Assembly: GCF_013391105.1 (NCBI RefSeq)
Contig: NZ_CP058335.1
Span: forward strand, 868,001 to 932,000
Length of the DNA stretch: 64,000 nucleotides
Direction: 5' to 3'
From: Natronomonas salina
GTDB taxonomy: Archaea; Halobacteriota; Halobacteria; Halobacteriales; Haloarculaceae
A program made the position numbers and the translations under genes. Positions 7,601-15,817 of the stretch are shown piece by piece. Under the pieces are notes generated by a model, which saw only the letters and a program-made list of their open reading frames with translations, ran no database searches and was not told the origin of the DNA. Within the stretch, counting starts at the first letter, position 1. Each line of letters begins with the position of its first letter.

Positions 7601-10084
7601 TCAGAAGAGGTAGAACAGCGGGAAGAGGAACACCCACACGATGTCGACGAAGTGCCAGTAGAGGCCGAAGTACTCCACGGGCCGCTGGTCGGTCATGTAG
7701 TGGCCCCGCCAGGTGCGGACGAAGAGGAACCCGGCGACGAGGAGGCCGAGGATGACGTGGATGCCGTGCAGCCCGGTCGTCACGTAGTAGATGGTCGCCT
7801 GGATCGGCGGGCCGTGGGGGTTCTGGGTCAGCGTGATGCCGACGTCGTAGATCTCGTGGTGCCACTCCCAGCCCTTGATGCCGAGGAACGTGAATCCGAG
7901 CAGCATCGTCGCTCCGAGGCCGCCGAGCAGTCCCTTCCGGCTCTGCCGTCGCGCGGCCACGAGCGCCAGGATGACGGTGAACGACGAGGTCAGCAGGACG
8001 AACGTGTTGATGAGTCCGGGGAAGGAGTCCGGCAGCGGGTGCCAGCTCCGCCAGCCGGCGTTGGCGCGGATGAACACCGCCGCGGAGATGAACGCGCCGA
8101 AGACGATGACGTCGGAGGCCAGGAAGAACCACATCCCGAGCTTGTTCTTCTCGACGTGGTCGAAGGGCCACCGGCTGGCCACCTCGGCGGGCGGCGCGTA
8201 GAAGTCCTCCCGCCCCCACTCGATGCCGGAGTACAGCATCCCGACCGCGCCGAGGACCAGCAGCGTCGGGTAGATGGGGTTCGCCACAGAGACGCCCGTC
8301 CCCAGCAGCGTCTCGGCGGCGTCGACCGAGACCGCCGAACGGACGCCGGAGAGCCCCAGCAGCGCAAAGAACGTCGCCAGGCTGAGCGCGAACGGCCAGA
8401 TGCTCGCGTGCGAGGGGTGCTTGTCGCCGAGGACGTAGTCGCTGGCCTCGTTCCCTTCGGCGGCGTGTCCCCCATCAGCGGCTGCGTGTGCGCCGTCGTC
8501 GGAGCCGTGTCCGTGGCGGTCGACGAACTCCAGGCGGCCGGAGGCGTAGGTGGGTCGGCCGTCCCAGTTCTCCAGCGGCGGCGGCGAGGAGACGGCCCAC
8601 TCGGCGGTCCGGGTGTACGCCCAGGGGTTGTCGCCGGCGTCCTCGCCGGAGACGTAGCTCTTCGCGAAGTTGTAGAACATCAGCAGGAACGAGAACCCGA
8701 GCAGGAAGCCCCCGACGGTGCCGACCTGGTGGATGGCGACGTAGTCCTGGCTGTACCGGAAGACGCGCCGCGGGGTCTCCCAGGCCATGAACATCGAGAA
8801 GTACAGCATGTTGAACGAGACGAAGAAGATCGCGAAGTGGACCTTCCCGAGGAACTCGTCGTAGAGCTTCCCGGTCATCTTGGGGAACCAGTAGTAGGCC
8901 CCGCCGATGAGCGCGGTCGCGCCGCCGAACATGACGTAGTGGAAGTGCGCGACGACCCAGTAGGTGCCGCGGAACTCGTAGTCGAGGACGATGGCGCCGA
9001 GGAAGACGCCGGTGATGCCGCCGAGGATGAACAGCAGGAGTGCGCCGAAGGCGAAGAGGAACGGCGTCTCGAAGCGGATGCGACCCTTGATGAGCGTGTA
9101 GATCATCGCGAACACGAGCAGGTCGAACGGCAGCGAGATGCCGATGGTCGTCGCCATCATCAGCGTCTTCGTCTGGAGGTTGATCGTCGTCAGGAACATG
9201 TGGTGCATCCAGACGAGGAACGACTGGATGGCGATGAGGACGATGGCGATGATGACCCACTTCCGGCCGACGAGGCGGTTCCCCGAGAACGACTGGAACA
9301 ACTCGAGCATGATGCCCAGTGCCGGGAAGAACACGATGTACACCTCCGGGTGGCCGAAGAACCAGAATAGGTGGCCCCACAGCAGCGACCCGCCCTCGAC
9401 GGCCTGGAAGTAGAGGCTGCCCAGCACCCGGTCGGACCCGAGGATGAGCAGCGCGGCGAGGAACGCGGCGAAGGCGAACAGCATCATCCAGACGGTCGCG
9501 AGGATCGACCAGGTGAACATCGGCATGTCCATCAGGCCCATCCCCTCGGCGCGGGAGTGGTGGATGGTCGTCAGGAAGTTGATGGTCGAGGCGGTGACCG
9601 CCACGACGAACATCGCCAGCGCGAGCACCGCGCCGGTCCCGCCGACGCTCGGGGTGTAAGCCGGGACGTTCAGCGGCGCGTAGATCGTCCACCCGGTCGC
9701 CAGCGTCTCCCCTTGGAAGAAGGAGATGCCGAGCAGAACGCCGGAGAGGAGGTACATCCAGTAGGAGAGCGCGTTCAGCCGGGGGAACGCGAGGTCGTCG
9801 GCGCCGATCTGCAGCGGCACGAGGTAGTTCGCGAACCCGAAGGCGAACGGCGAGAGGAACCAGAACACCATGATCAGCCCGTGGGCGGTGACCGTCTCGT
9901 TGTAGGCCATCCCGGTAAGGACCTGCGCGCCGGGTTCGAGCAGCTGGAGGCGGAGCAGCAGCGCCAGCACGCCACCGAACAGCAGGAAGAACAGCGACGT
10001 CACCAGATAGAGGATGCCGACGTCCTTGTGGTTCGTCGTGACCAGCCAGCGGCGGACCGACGTCGACGGCGGCAGGTCGCTCAT
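7601..10084 (-). CDS. coxAC: Cytochrome c oxidase subunits I and III fused (CoxAC)
   Basis: An 827-residue terminal oxidase core. Subunit I spans about 1-500: heme a ligands His68 and His382, heme a3 ligand His380, CuB ligands His245, His294, His295, and Tyr249 in HPEVY. Subunit III spans about 560-827 and ends LYWHFVDIVWVFLFPLFYLF. A His-rich linker (about 520-560) joins them. The D-channel region is normal (IGADDLAFPRLNALSYW). The K-channel is not: an ungapped alignment with the second CoxA of this window puts Phe320 and Leu323 where that protein has Ser369 and Lys372. Its ATG overlaps the coxB stop (ATGA). Reduces O2 with electrons from CuA and pumps protons across the membrane. Confidence 0.95.
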   Translation of the reverse strand: MSDLPPSTSVRRWLVTTNHKDVGILYLVTSLFFLLFGGVLALLLRLQLLEPGAQVLTGMAYNETVTAHGLIMVFWFLSPFAFGFANYLVPLQIGADDLAFPRLNALSYWMYLLSGVLLGISFFQGETLATGWTIYAPLNVPAYTPSVGGTGAVLALAMFVVAVTASTINFLTTIHHSRAEGMGLMDMPMFTWSILATVWMMLFAFAAFLAALLILGSDRVLGSLYFQAVEGGSLLWGHLFWFFGHPEVYIVFFPALGIMLELFQSFSGNRLVGRKWVIIAIVLIAIQSFLVWMHHMFLTTINLQTKTLMMATTIGISLPFDLLVFAMIYTLIKGRIRFETPFLFAFGALLLFILGGITGVFLGAIVLDYEFRGTYWVVAHFHYVMFGGATALIGGAYYWFPKMTGKLYDEFLGKVHFAIFFVSFNMLYFSMFMAWETPRRVFRYSQDYVAIHQVGTVGGFLLGFSFLLMFYNFAKSYVSGEDAGDNPWAYTRTAEWAVSSPPPLENWDGRPTYASGRLEFVDRHGHGSDDGAHAAADGGHAAEGNEASDYVLGDKHPSHASIWPFALSLATFFALLGLSGVRSAVSVDAAETLLGTGVSVANPIYPTLLVLGAVGMLYSGIEWGREDFYAPPAEVASRWPFDHVEKNKLGMWFFLASDVIVFGAFISAAVFIRANAGWRSWHPLPDSFPGLINTFVLLTSSFTVILALVAARRQSRKGLLGGLGATMLLGFTFLGIKGWEWHHEIYDVGITLTQNPHGPPIQATIYYVTTGLHGIHVILGLLVAGFLFVRTWRGHYMTDQRPVEYFGLYWHFVDIVWVFLFPLFYLF

Positions 10085-11022
10085 ACCGCCGCCACCTCCG
10101 CGGGCCGGACGGCCGGCTGACGTCCGGTCGTATTGGACCCGTTGCTCTCACCGCCAGGCGTCGACCCAGTCTCGGTACCCTCGGGAGTCGACTCGCCGCC
10201 GCTCGCATTGGCCGTCGAGTTATCGGACGTCGAGTTCCCCGCCTCGGAGCCGTCGGACGTGGAGTTACCTGCCCCGGAGTCGTCCGAGGAGTTCTCCGAG
10301 GCCTGCGACTCGTACCACTCGTAGAACGCCTCGTTCTCCATGACGATCACCTCGCCGACCATGTCGGAGTGGCCCTGCCCGCAGAGCTCGTAGCAGTTGG
10401 CGGTGTAGTTGCCCGTCTCATCGGCGAGGAACCAGGTCTCCTGCTCCTGGCCGGGGATGGAGTCGGCCTTCACCCGTAGCTCGGGGATCCCGAAGTTGTG
10501 CCAGACGTCGTTCGACGTCACCGTCAACCGGATCACCTCCCCCTGCGGCACGCGGAGTTCGTCGTAGGTCTGGACGCCGTTGGGATAGACGAACTGCCAG
10601 CTGAACTGGACGCCGACGACCTGGACCTCGAGTTGCTCGGCCGAGTCACCCTCGACGTCGTGGGTCGGCCCCTCCTCGACGTACAGCAGCAGGAAGTATG
10701 AGTACGCGACGAGGCTGATGACGATGACGGCGCTGATGCCGAAGGAGACGAAGAGCTTCCGGCTCTTCGCCCCGGATTGCCCCGTCGGGAGTTCGCCGAG
10801 CACCGGCGGCTCGAAGCCGTCGTCGGCCTTCGCCGCGGTGTCGCGCCCCCTGTAGGCGTGGTACAGGGTGTACCCGACCACGACGACCCCCACGAGGGTG
10901 CCGATGACGAGGAACACCCAGAAGATCTCGCTGAACACCTCGGCCTGCGCCCGCCACTCCTCCGGCACCTGGTGCGATAATATGAGGGACCCCATCATGG
11001 TGAAGGATAGCTTGACAGTCAT
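10081..11022 (-). CDS. coxB: Cytochrome c oxidase subunit II (CuA), oxidase 1
   Basis: A 313-residue protein with two N-terminal helices (about 30-55 and 88-115) and an external cupredoxin domain. The CuA ligands are all present: His175 in DVWHNFGIP and Cys210, Cys214, His218, Met221 in CYELCGQGHSDM. From about 240 the protein becomes a Ser/Thr/Asn/Gly-rich tail with seven N-x-S/T sequons (N244, N253, N263, N268, N272, N294, N297), probably surface-exposed and possibly N-glycosylated. It accepts electrons from a blue-copper donor or cytochrome and passes them to CoxAC, whose start codon overlaps its stop. Confidence 0.95.
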   Translation of the reverse strand: MTVKLSFTMMGSLILSHQVPEEWRAQAEVFSEIFWVFLVIGTLVGVVVVGYTLYHAYRGRDTAAKADDGFEPPVLGELPTGQSGAKSRKLFVSFGISAVIVISLVAYSYFLLLYVEEGPTHDVEGDSAEQLEVQVVGVQFSWQFVYPNGVQTYDELRVPQGEVIRLTVTSNDVWHNFGIPELRVKADSIPGQEQETWFLADETGNYTANCYELCGQGHSDMVGEVIVMENEAFYEWYESQASENSSDDSGAGNSTSDGSEAGNSTSDNSTANASGGESTPEGTETGSTPGGESNGSNTTGRQPAVRPAEVAAV

Positions 11023-11167
11023 TGTCAGCCAAGCTCACTTAGCTCTTTGGTGGGATCCGGTCGCCCCGTCCGGGGTCCCGCCCGAGGGCACCGCCCCACC
11101 GGACCGAGATACGTCAAGACGTACCAAGGATATATGAGGGTCGGCGCGGATATGCGGCCAACGACTC

Positions 11168-11614
11168 ATGAGCACGCACCTGATCGCCAGCACGGTCCTG
11201 ATGGGGCTGGTCCTGGGGACGATCTACTTCGCCATCGCCCGCCTGGACAGACAGGAGCGACGGGAGACCGCTGCGGCGCTGCCGGCCACCCGGTCGGAGG
11301 CGACGGTTGGGCGGCTCTCGAAGACGGCCGACGACCCCGCCGAGCTCGGCGCCATCTTCGTCGTGCTCGTCCTGGCGGTCGGCGCGGTGACCCTGGCGTC
11401 CGTCGGCGGCGCTCCCGACCTGCTCCCGGGTGCGTTCGGCATCGTGGTGGTGCTGCTGGGGCTGCTGGTCACCGGATTCCTCTTCCTCGGGACCTACGTG
11501 GTCGTCCGCCAGCACGGCCTCGGGCCCGCCCACGGGGTCGCGGTCGGGCTGTTCGGCGTCGGCGGCGTCGGCATCCTCGTCGTCGCGGCGAACCTGGTCT
11601 TCGGATTCGTCTGA
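11168..11614 (+). CDS. Membrane protein of unknown function
   Basis: A 148-residue protein with four helices: one N-terminal (LIASTVLMGLVLGTIYFAIA), a polar loop of about 40 residues, then three (VVLVLAVGAVTLASVGG; GIVVVLLGLLVTGFLFLG; VAVGLFGVGGVGILVVAANL). It is transcribed divergently from coxB and ends 1 bp before the convergent CVSC paralogue. A TATA-like GGATATATG at about 11126 lies 38 bp upstream. The family is a haloarchaeal unknown found around oxidase genes; no catalytic residues visible. Confidence 0.65.
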   Translation: MSTHLIASTVLMGLVLGTIYFAIARLDRQERRETAAALPATRSEATVGRLSKTADDPAELGAIFVVLVLAVGAVTLASVGGAPDLLPGAFGIVVVLLGLLVTGFLFLGTYVVVRQHGLGPAHGVAVGLFGVGGVGILVVAANLVFGFV

Positions 11615-11615
11615 G

Positions 11616-12302
11616 TTACCGCCCGTCGCGCTGGAGCAATCCGAATCCCGGCCGGTAGGAGAGCAGGAGAACCGTCACGACGAAGACGACCGTCCCTGCG
11701 CCGTAGGTCAGCGACGACGCGGCCGCGGTGAGCGCGCCCGCCCCGCCGACGAAGCCGCCGAGCACCGACGCCACGACCGGGAGCGTACAGGAGACGCAGG
11801 AGAACAGACCCAGCAGCCCGCCCGCGACCGCGCTCTTCGCCTCGATGGCCGTCGCGTAGACGAGGTACGAGAGGACCGCGTAGCCGAACGCCATGTACGG
11901 GATGAACGCGAACTGGACGGTCTCGCCGCCGTAGAGGACCGCCGGGTTCCAGCCCGGGGGGAGGTCGGTGACCTGGACCGTGAGCCCGGTGGCGATACCC
12001 TGGGAGGGGCCGAACAGGCCGCCGACGAACCCCAGCAGAAGGTAGTAGCCGACGGCGACGACCGCGGCGACGCGCCTCGTCCGGGCGTCGGTCGGCGCCG
12101 GCGACGTTCGGAGCAGCGCCCACGCGCCAACGGTGATCCAGACGACCGGGTACGCCCAGAGGCTGGTCACCGGTCGGCCGGAGTAGATGGCGTAGGCCAG
12201 GACCAGGAGGACGAGCGTGTTCGCGACGACGGCGGTGTACAGCAGCGTCCGTCGGTCGCCGTCACCGAGCGCGTCGACGCGACGCGTCGCGCGGTCGAAC
12301 AT
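11616..12302 (-). CDS. Polytopic membrane protein with CVSC motif, paralogue of 5825-6499
   Basis: A 228-residue, about six-helix protein beginning MFDRATRRVDALGDGDRR. It shares AVLYGGETVQFAFIPYMAFG, GLLGLFSCVSCTLPVVAS, GGAG and SYRPGFG with its paralogue at 5825-6499. Its ATG overlaps the stop of the ctaA/ctaB fusion by one base (TGATG), tying it to heme O/A biogenesis. An assembly or copper-delivery role for the oxidases is a reasonable guess, not shown. A longer frame through the fusion gene (to 13541) is a shadow. Confidence 0.8.
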   Translation of the reverse strand: MFDRATRRVDALGDGDRRTLLYTAVVANTLVLLVLAYAIYSGRPVTSLWAYPVVWITVGAWALLRTSPAPTDARTRRVAAVVAVGYYLLLGFVGGLFGPSQGIATGLTVQVTDLPPGWNPAVLYGGETVQFAFIPYMAFGYAVLSYLVYATAIEAKSAVAGGLLGLFSCVSCTLPVVASVLGGFVGGAGALTAAASSLTYGAGTVVFVVTVLLLSYRPGFGLLQRDGR

Positions 12303-13690
12303 CAGAACGCCAGGGCGTCGACGACGACGGCGACGAGCAACAGGCCGAGGTAGGCGTTCGAGGCGTGGAACGCCCGGAACGCCGCCGACTCGGTCTGCTC
12401 GCGGTGCAGCCTGACGACCGTCCAGAGGAAGACCGCGCCGAGGGCGACCGTCGTGACCGCGTAGAGCCACCCGAGGTCGGTCAGCGCCGTCAGGGCGCTC
12501 GCGCCCAGCAGCGTCGCCCCGAGGTACAGCACGATGTGCTTCCGGGTCTCCGTTTCGCCGCGGACGACCGGCATCATCGGGAAGCCGCCGCGCTCGTAGT
12601 CGTCCCGGTAGGCGAGCGCGAGGTTGTAGAAGTGCGCCGGCGTCCACAGGAAGATCACCAGCGCCAGGACGGCGCCTGGCAGCCCGAACGTCCCGGTGAC
12701 GGCCGCGTAGCCGATGAGCGCCGGGAGCGCGCCGGCCGCGCCGCCGATGACCGTGTTCTGGACGGTGTTGGGCTTCAGCACGAGCGTGTAGACGACGCTG
12801 TAGAAGACGATGGCGGCCAGCCCGAGCGCCGCCGTCAGGAGGTTGACGCTGAGGAACGCCGCCAGCGAGGCGACCGTCAGCAGGCCGCCGAAGGCCAGCG
12901 CGTTCCGGACCGGCACCCGGTGGGTCGCGACGGGGCGGTCGGCGGTCCGCTCCATCCGCTGGTCGATGTCGCGCTCGAGGACGTGGTTGTAGGTGCCCGA
13001 GGCGCCGATGGCGAGGACGCCGCCGCCGAGCGTGGCGACGACCGTCCGGATCGTCGGCGTCCCGGCCAGCGCCATGCCGGCCCCGGCGACGAGACAGAGC
13101 AGCCACATCAGCCGTGGCTTCATGAGCTGGAAGTACGCCCACGCGGTCGCCTTCGCGCGCTCGATACCGGCGAGGTCCGGCGATTGGGCCGGCCCGACGG
13201 GTTCGTCGGCGAGGTCGGGCTCCGGGACCGCCCCGGGGGCGTCGTCGCTGCCGGTCTCGGTCTCGAGGTGCCAGGCCAGCGCCAGGACGAGCGACCCGAA
13301 GATCGCCATCCCGACGAGGAGGTGGAGGCCGGCGAAGTCGACGCCGTTGGCGACCAGGGCGCCGAACCCGGCCTGGACCGGGTAGAGGACCAGCGCCACG
13401 GCGAGTGCGGCGCGGGCCCGGGATCCGAGGTCGCTCCAGCCGAAGACGGCCAGGGCGACGATCAGGAGGCCGACGAGCGCCGCGGCGGCGCGGTGGAGGA
13501 GGACGACGAGGACGGCGGGGTCGGCGATCGGACCGGCGCACGTCGGCCAGCCCGAGCAGGCCGCGGCGGCGTCGGCCAGCGCCGCGGTCGCGCCCACGAC
13601 GACGAGCGCGTACACGGAGACGACCGCCGACGCGAGCAGGGTGGTGGTCGAGGGCTGGCGAACCATGGCGGAGGATTCGTCCACGGGCAC
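12302..13690 (-). CDS. ctaB: Heme O synthase (CtaB) with N-terminal half-CtaA domain
   Basis: A 462-residue fusion. Residues 1-145 resemble one four-helix half of heme A synthase CtaA: the loop cysteine pair C45SGWPTC51, a helix with His66-Arg67, and His123 in GLHLLVG. Residues 180-462 are the UbiA prenyltransferase CtaB: NHVLERDIDQRMERTADRPV for Mg-diphosphate binding, and a second motif YRDDYERGGFPMMPV. CtaB farnesylates heme b to heme o; CtaA oxidises it to heme a. The GTG start at 13690 is supported by AGGAGGT five bases upstream. The Glu three residues before the first His of active CtaA is Val63 here. Confidence 0.88.
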   Translation of the reverse strand: MPVDESSAMVRQPSTTTLLASAVVSVYALVVVGATAALADAAAACSGWPTCAGPIADPAVLVVLLHRAAAALVGLLIVALAVFGWSDLGSRARAALAVALVLYPVQAGFGALVANGVDFAGLHLLVGMAIFGSLVLALAWHLETETGSDDAPGAVPEPDLADEPVGPAQSPDLAGIERAKATAWAYFQLMKPRLMWLLCLVAGAGMALAGTPTIRTVVATLGGGVLAIGASGTYNHVLERDIDQRMERTADRPVATHRVPVRNALAFGGLLTVASLAAFLSVNLLTAALGLAAIVFYSVVYTLVLKPNTVQNTVIGGAAGALPALIGYAAVTGTFGLPGAVLALVIFLWTPAHFYNLALAYRDDYERGGFPMMPVVRGETETRKHIVLYLGATLLGASALTALTDLGWLYAVTTVALGAVFLWTVVRLHREQTESAAFRAFHASNAYLGLLLVAVVVDALAF

Positions 13691-13732
13691 TTAGACCTCC
13701 TGTTTCCGGTCCCGTCGGCTGGAAGTCAGCAA

Positions 13733-13740
13733 CTATTTAG
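13733..13740 (+). promoter_or_regulatory. TATA-like element in the divergent ctaB/coxB2 promoter region
   Basis: CTATTTAG is centred 27 bp before the coxB2 ATG at 13764. The same A/T patch, read on the minus strand as CTAAATAG, lies 43-50 bp before the ctaB GTG, so the two divergent units share 73 bp of regulatory DNA. Confidence 0.55.
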
Positions 13741-13763
13741 TTCGGTGCATCCAACCGCCGACA

Positions 13764-14714
13764 ATGAGAGTCACGCGCCTCGCCACGGCGGCCCTCGGCG
13801 GGTTCCTCTTGCTCGCGCTGGCCGCGGACCCCGTGCTGGCACAGTCGCGCAACGCGAACCTGATCAACGACCTCAACACGACGCTGCTGTACGCCGCCGT
13901 CCCGATCACGATCCTCGTCGAGGGGATCCTCATCTACACCGTCCTGAAGTACCGGAACAACGACGAGCCCACGCCGACCCAGGAGAACCGACGCCTGGAG
14001 ATCACGTGGACCGTCGCGACGGCCATCGTCCTCCTCTTCGTCGGCTTCGCCTCCTACCAGGTGCTGGCCGTCGAGGTCGTCGGCGACCCCGTCCCCGGCG
14101 AGGACCGCATCGAGCCGACGGTCTCGGAGGACTTCGAGGGCGCGGTCGGCCCGAAGGAGACCGAGGATAACGCGGTCGAACTCGAGGTGCAGGCGTTCAC
14201 CTACGGCTGGGAGACCACCTACGAGGGGACCAACGTGACGACGAACAACCAGATACGGATACCGACCGACCGGCCCGTGTACCTCCACATCACCTCCCGG
14301 GACTGGCTGCACATGCTCCACCAGCCCGACCTCGGGCTGAAGCAGCAGGCCCAGCCTGGCCAGTACAACACCATCAAGACGGTCGCCTACGAGGAGGGGA
14401 GCCACCAGTTCTACTGCACGGAGTACTGCGGCGTCGGCCACTCGCAGATGAACGGCGAGTTCATCGTCATGAGCGGCGACGACTACGACCAGTGGCTCCA
14501 GGAACAACAGCAGGCCGAGCAGCAAGAGGGCGAGGGCGGCGGCTCCGGTGGCCAGCAGAACGGGACCAACGACCAGCAGAACTCGACCGGCGGAACGCAG
14601 AACCAGACCGGCGGAACGCAGAACGAGACGGCAGGCGGCTCCGGCGGCCAGCAGAACGGGACCGCAGGCCAGCAGAACGCGACCGGCGCACAGCAGAACG
14701 AGACCGAGGCGTAA
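13764..14714 (+). CDS. coxB: Cytochrome c oxidase subunit II (CuA), oxidase 2
   Basis: A 316-residue protein: cleavable-looking signal (ending LAADPVLAQ), two membrane helices, then the CuA domain with His183 in DWLHML and Cys218, Cys222, His226, Met229 in CTEYCGVGHSQM. Residues 246-316 are a Gln/Asn/Gly/Thr tail with seven N-x-T/S sequons at 266, 273, 280, 287, 298, 305 and 312, six of them in seven-residue register. It starts the plus-strand oxidase 2 cluster (coxB, coxC, accessory genes, coxA). A TATA-like box 27 bp upstream implies a leaderless mRNA. Confidence 0.95.
   Translation: MRVTRLATAALGGFLLLALAADPVLAQSRNANLINDLNTTLLYAAVPITILVEGILIYTVLKYRNNDEPTPTQENRRLEITWTVATAIVLLFVGFASYQVLAVEVVGDPVPGEDRIEPTVSEDFEGAVGPKETEDNAVELEVQAFTYGWETTYEGTNVTTNNQIRIPTDRPVYLHITSRDWLHMLHQPDLGLKQQAQPGQYNTIKTVAYEEGSHQFYCTEYCGVGHSQMNGEFIVMSGDDYDQWLQEQQQAEQQEGEGGGSGGQQNGTNDQQNSTGGTQNQTGGTQNETAGGSGGQQNGTAGQQNATGAQQNETEA
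14538..14711 (+). repeat. Imperfect 21-bp coding repeats in the coxB2 tail
   Basis: Degenerate 21-bp units centred on CAGCAGAAC or ACGCAGAAC followed by xxxACC encode QQN-x-T or TQN-x-T. Seven units place asparagines 7 residues apart, with one 11-residue step between N287 and N298. Such in-frame repeats can expand or contract by slippage. Confidence 0.8.
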
Positions 14715-14790
14715 CGAGTTCGTCTTCTCCGAGTTTTCCAGCGCCGAGCGACGGCGCCGTTGGCGGCGGCCTCCGTCGACTTTGGGCAGG

Positions 14791-14798
14791 TTTTTACT
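14791..14798 (+). promoter_or_regulatory. TATA-like element before coxC2
   Basis: TTTTTACT is centred 26 bp before the ATG at 14821, so coxC can be transcribed separately from coxB2 as a leaderless mRNA. Confidence 0.5.
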
Positions 14799-14820
14799 GT
14801 TCCACTCAGAACGCTGGCGT

Positions 14821-15693
14821 ATGAGCGTCGACCACGACGACGAACATCACGGTGGCCACGAACACCACCTCCCGGCGGTCGATGACTGGCCGCACGGGTT
14901 CGGCGAGGCCTCCTGGTGGCCGTTCATCGCGGCCATCGGTGCGGGTGGCATCTACCTGGGCGCGGCGCTGTTCATCATGGGACAGCCCGACTACGGGATC
15001 GTCGGTCCCTCGGTCGGACCGGCCGTCTTCGTAGTGAGCACACTCGGGTTCCTCACCGGCCTCTACGGCTGGCTGTACCACGCCTTCATCGTCAACTTCT
15101 GGGAGGGCGAGGCCGAGGACCACGGCTTCCCCCTGAAGTTCACGATGCTGCTGTTCCTGGTGACGGAGGTCGCGACCTTCGGCGCGGGCTTCGTCTACTA
15201 CTTCTTCATCCGGGCGGGCGCCTGGGAGAACCTCCCCGAGCTCGTCACCTCGGGGAACGTCCTCGGGTCGCTCGTCATCGTGAACACCCTGATACTGATC
15301 GCCAGCTCCTTCACGATGCACTTCGCCCACCACGCGCTGCTGGAGGACAACCACTCGCGGTTCCGGACGCTCCTCGGCGTCACGCTCCTGCTCGGGCTGA
15401 TCTTCCTCGGCGGGCAGGTCTACGAGTACTACGAGTTCATCCTCCACGAGGGCTTCACCCTCACCGAGGGCGCCTACGGGAGCGCCTTCTACGGGCTGAC
15501 CGGCCTCCACGGCCTCCACGTCAGCCTCGGCGCCGTCATGCTGGCCATCCTCTTCGTCCGCGCGCTGTTCGGCCAGTACTCCTCCGAGAAGCACACCTCC
15601 GTCAGCACGGTCTCGATGTACTGGCACTTCGTCGACGTCGTCTGGATCTTCCTCGTCGTCGTGCTGTACGCGGGCGCCATCATCAACATCTGA
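14821..15693 (+). CDS. coxC: Cytochrome c oxidase subunit III, oxidase 2
   Basis: A 290-residue, seven-helix subunit III. It has the family landmarks TMLLFLVTEVATFGAGFVYY (helix with the conserved Glu), GLTGLHGLHVSLGAVML and SMYWHFVDVVWIFLVVVLY. The cytoplasmic N-terminus is His-rich (MSVDHDDEHHGGHEHHLP, six histidines in 16 residues). The frame is open upstream into the coxB2 tail, but that part encodes an Arg/Thr-rich shadow. It stabilises the oxidase and proton uptake. Confidence 0.95.
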   Translation: MSVDHDDEHHGGHEHHLPAVDDWPHGFGEASWWPFIAAIGAGGIYLGAALFIMGQPDYGIVGPSVGPAVFVVSTLGFLTGLYGWLYHAFIVNFWEGEAEDHGFPLKFTMLLFLVTEVATFGAGFVYYFFIRAGAWENLPELVTSGNVLGSLVIVNTLILIASSFTMHFAHHALLEDNHSRFRTLLGVTLLLGLIFLGGQVYEYYEFILHEGFTLTEGAYGSAFYGLTGLHGLHVSLGAVMLAILFVRALFGQYSSEKHTSVSTVSMYWHFVDVVWIFLVVVLYAGAIINI

Positions 15694-15817
15694 CAGCGCG
15701 CTTTCCCCGACGTTCTCGAAATCCGGATAGCACGGGCTGGGTCGAATCGCCGCTCCCGACTGCGGTCCCGTCCCGATTCCGCAAGCTACTCCACGTCCTG
15801 CTCCGTAGCGCCGACCC

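Noticed and set aside
8475-10208. 577-codon minus-strand frame inside coxAC
   Set aside because: Arg/Pro-rich composition and a different frame from the evident oxidase sequence.
11616-13541. 641-codon frame covering the CVSC protein and ctaB region
   Set aside because: Only the last 228 codons look like a membrane protein; the remainder is an out-of-frame shadow of ctaB.
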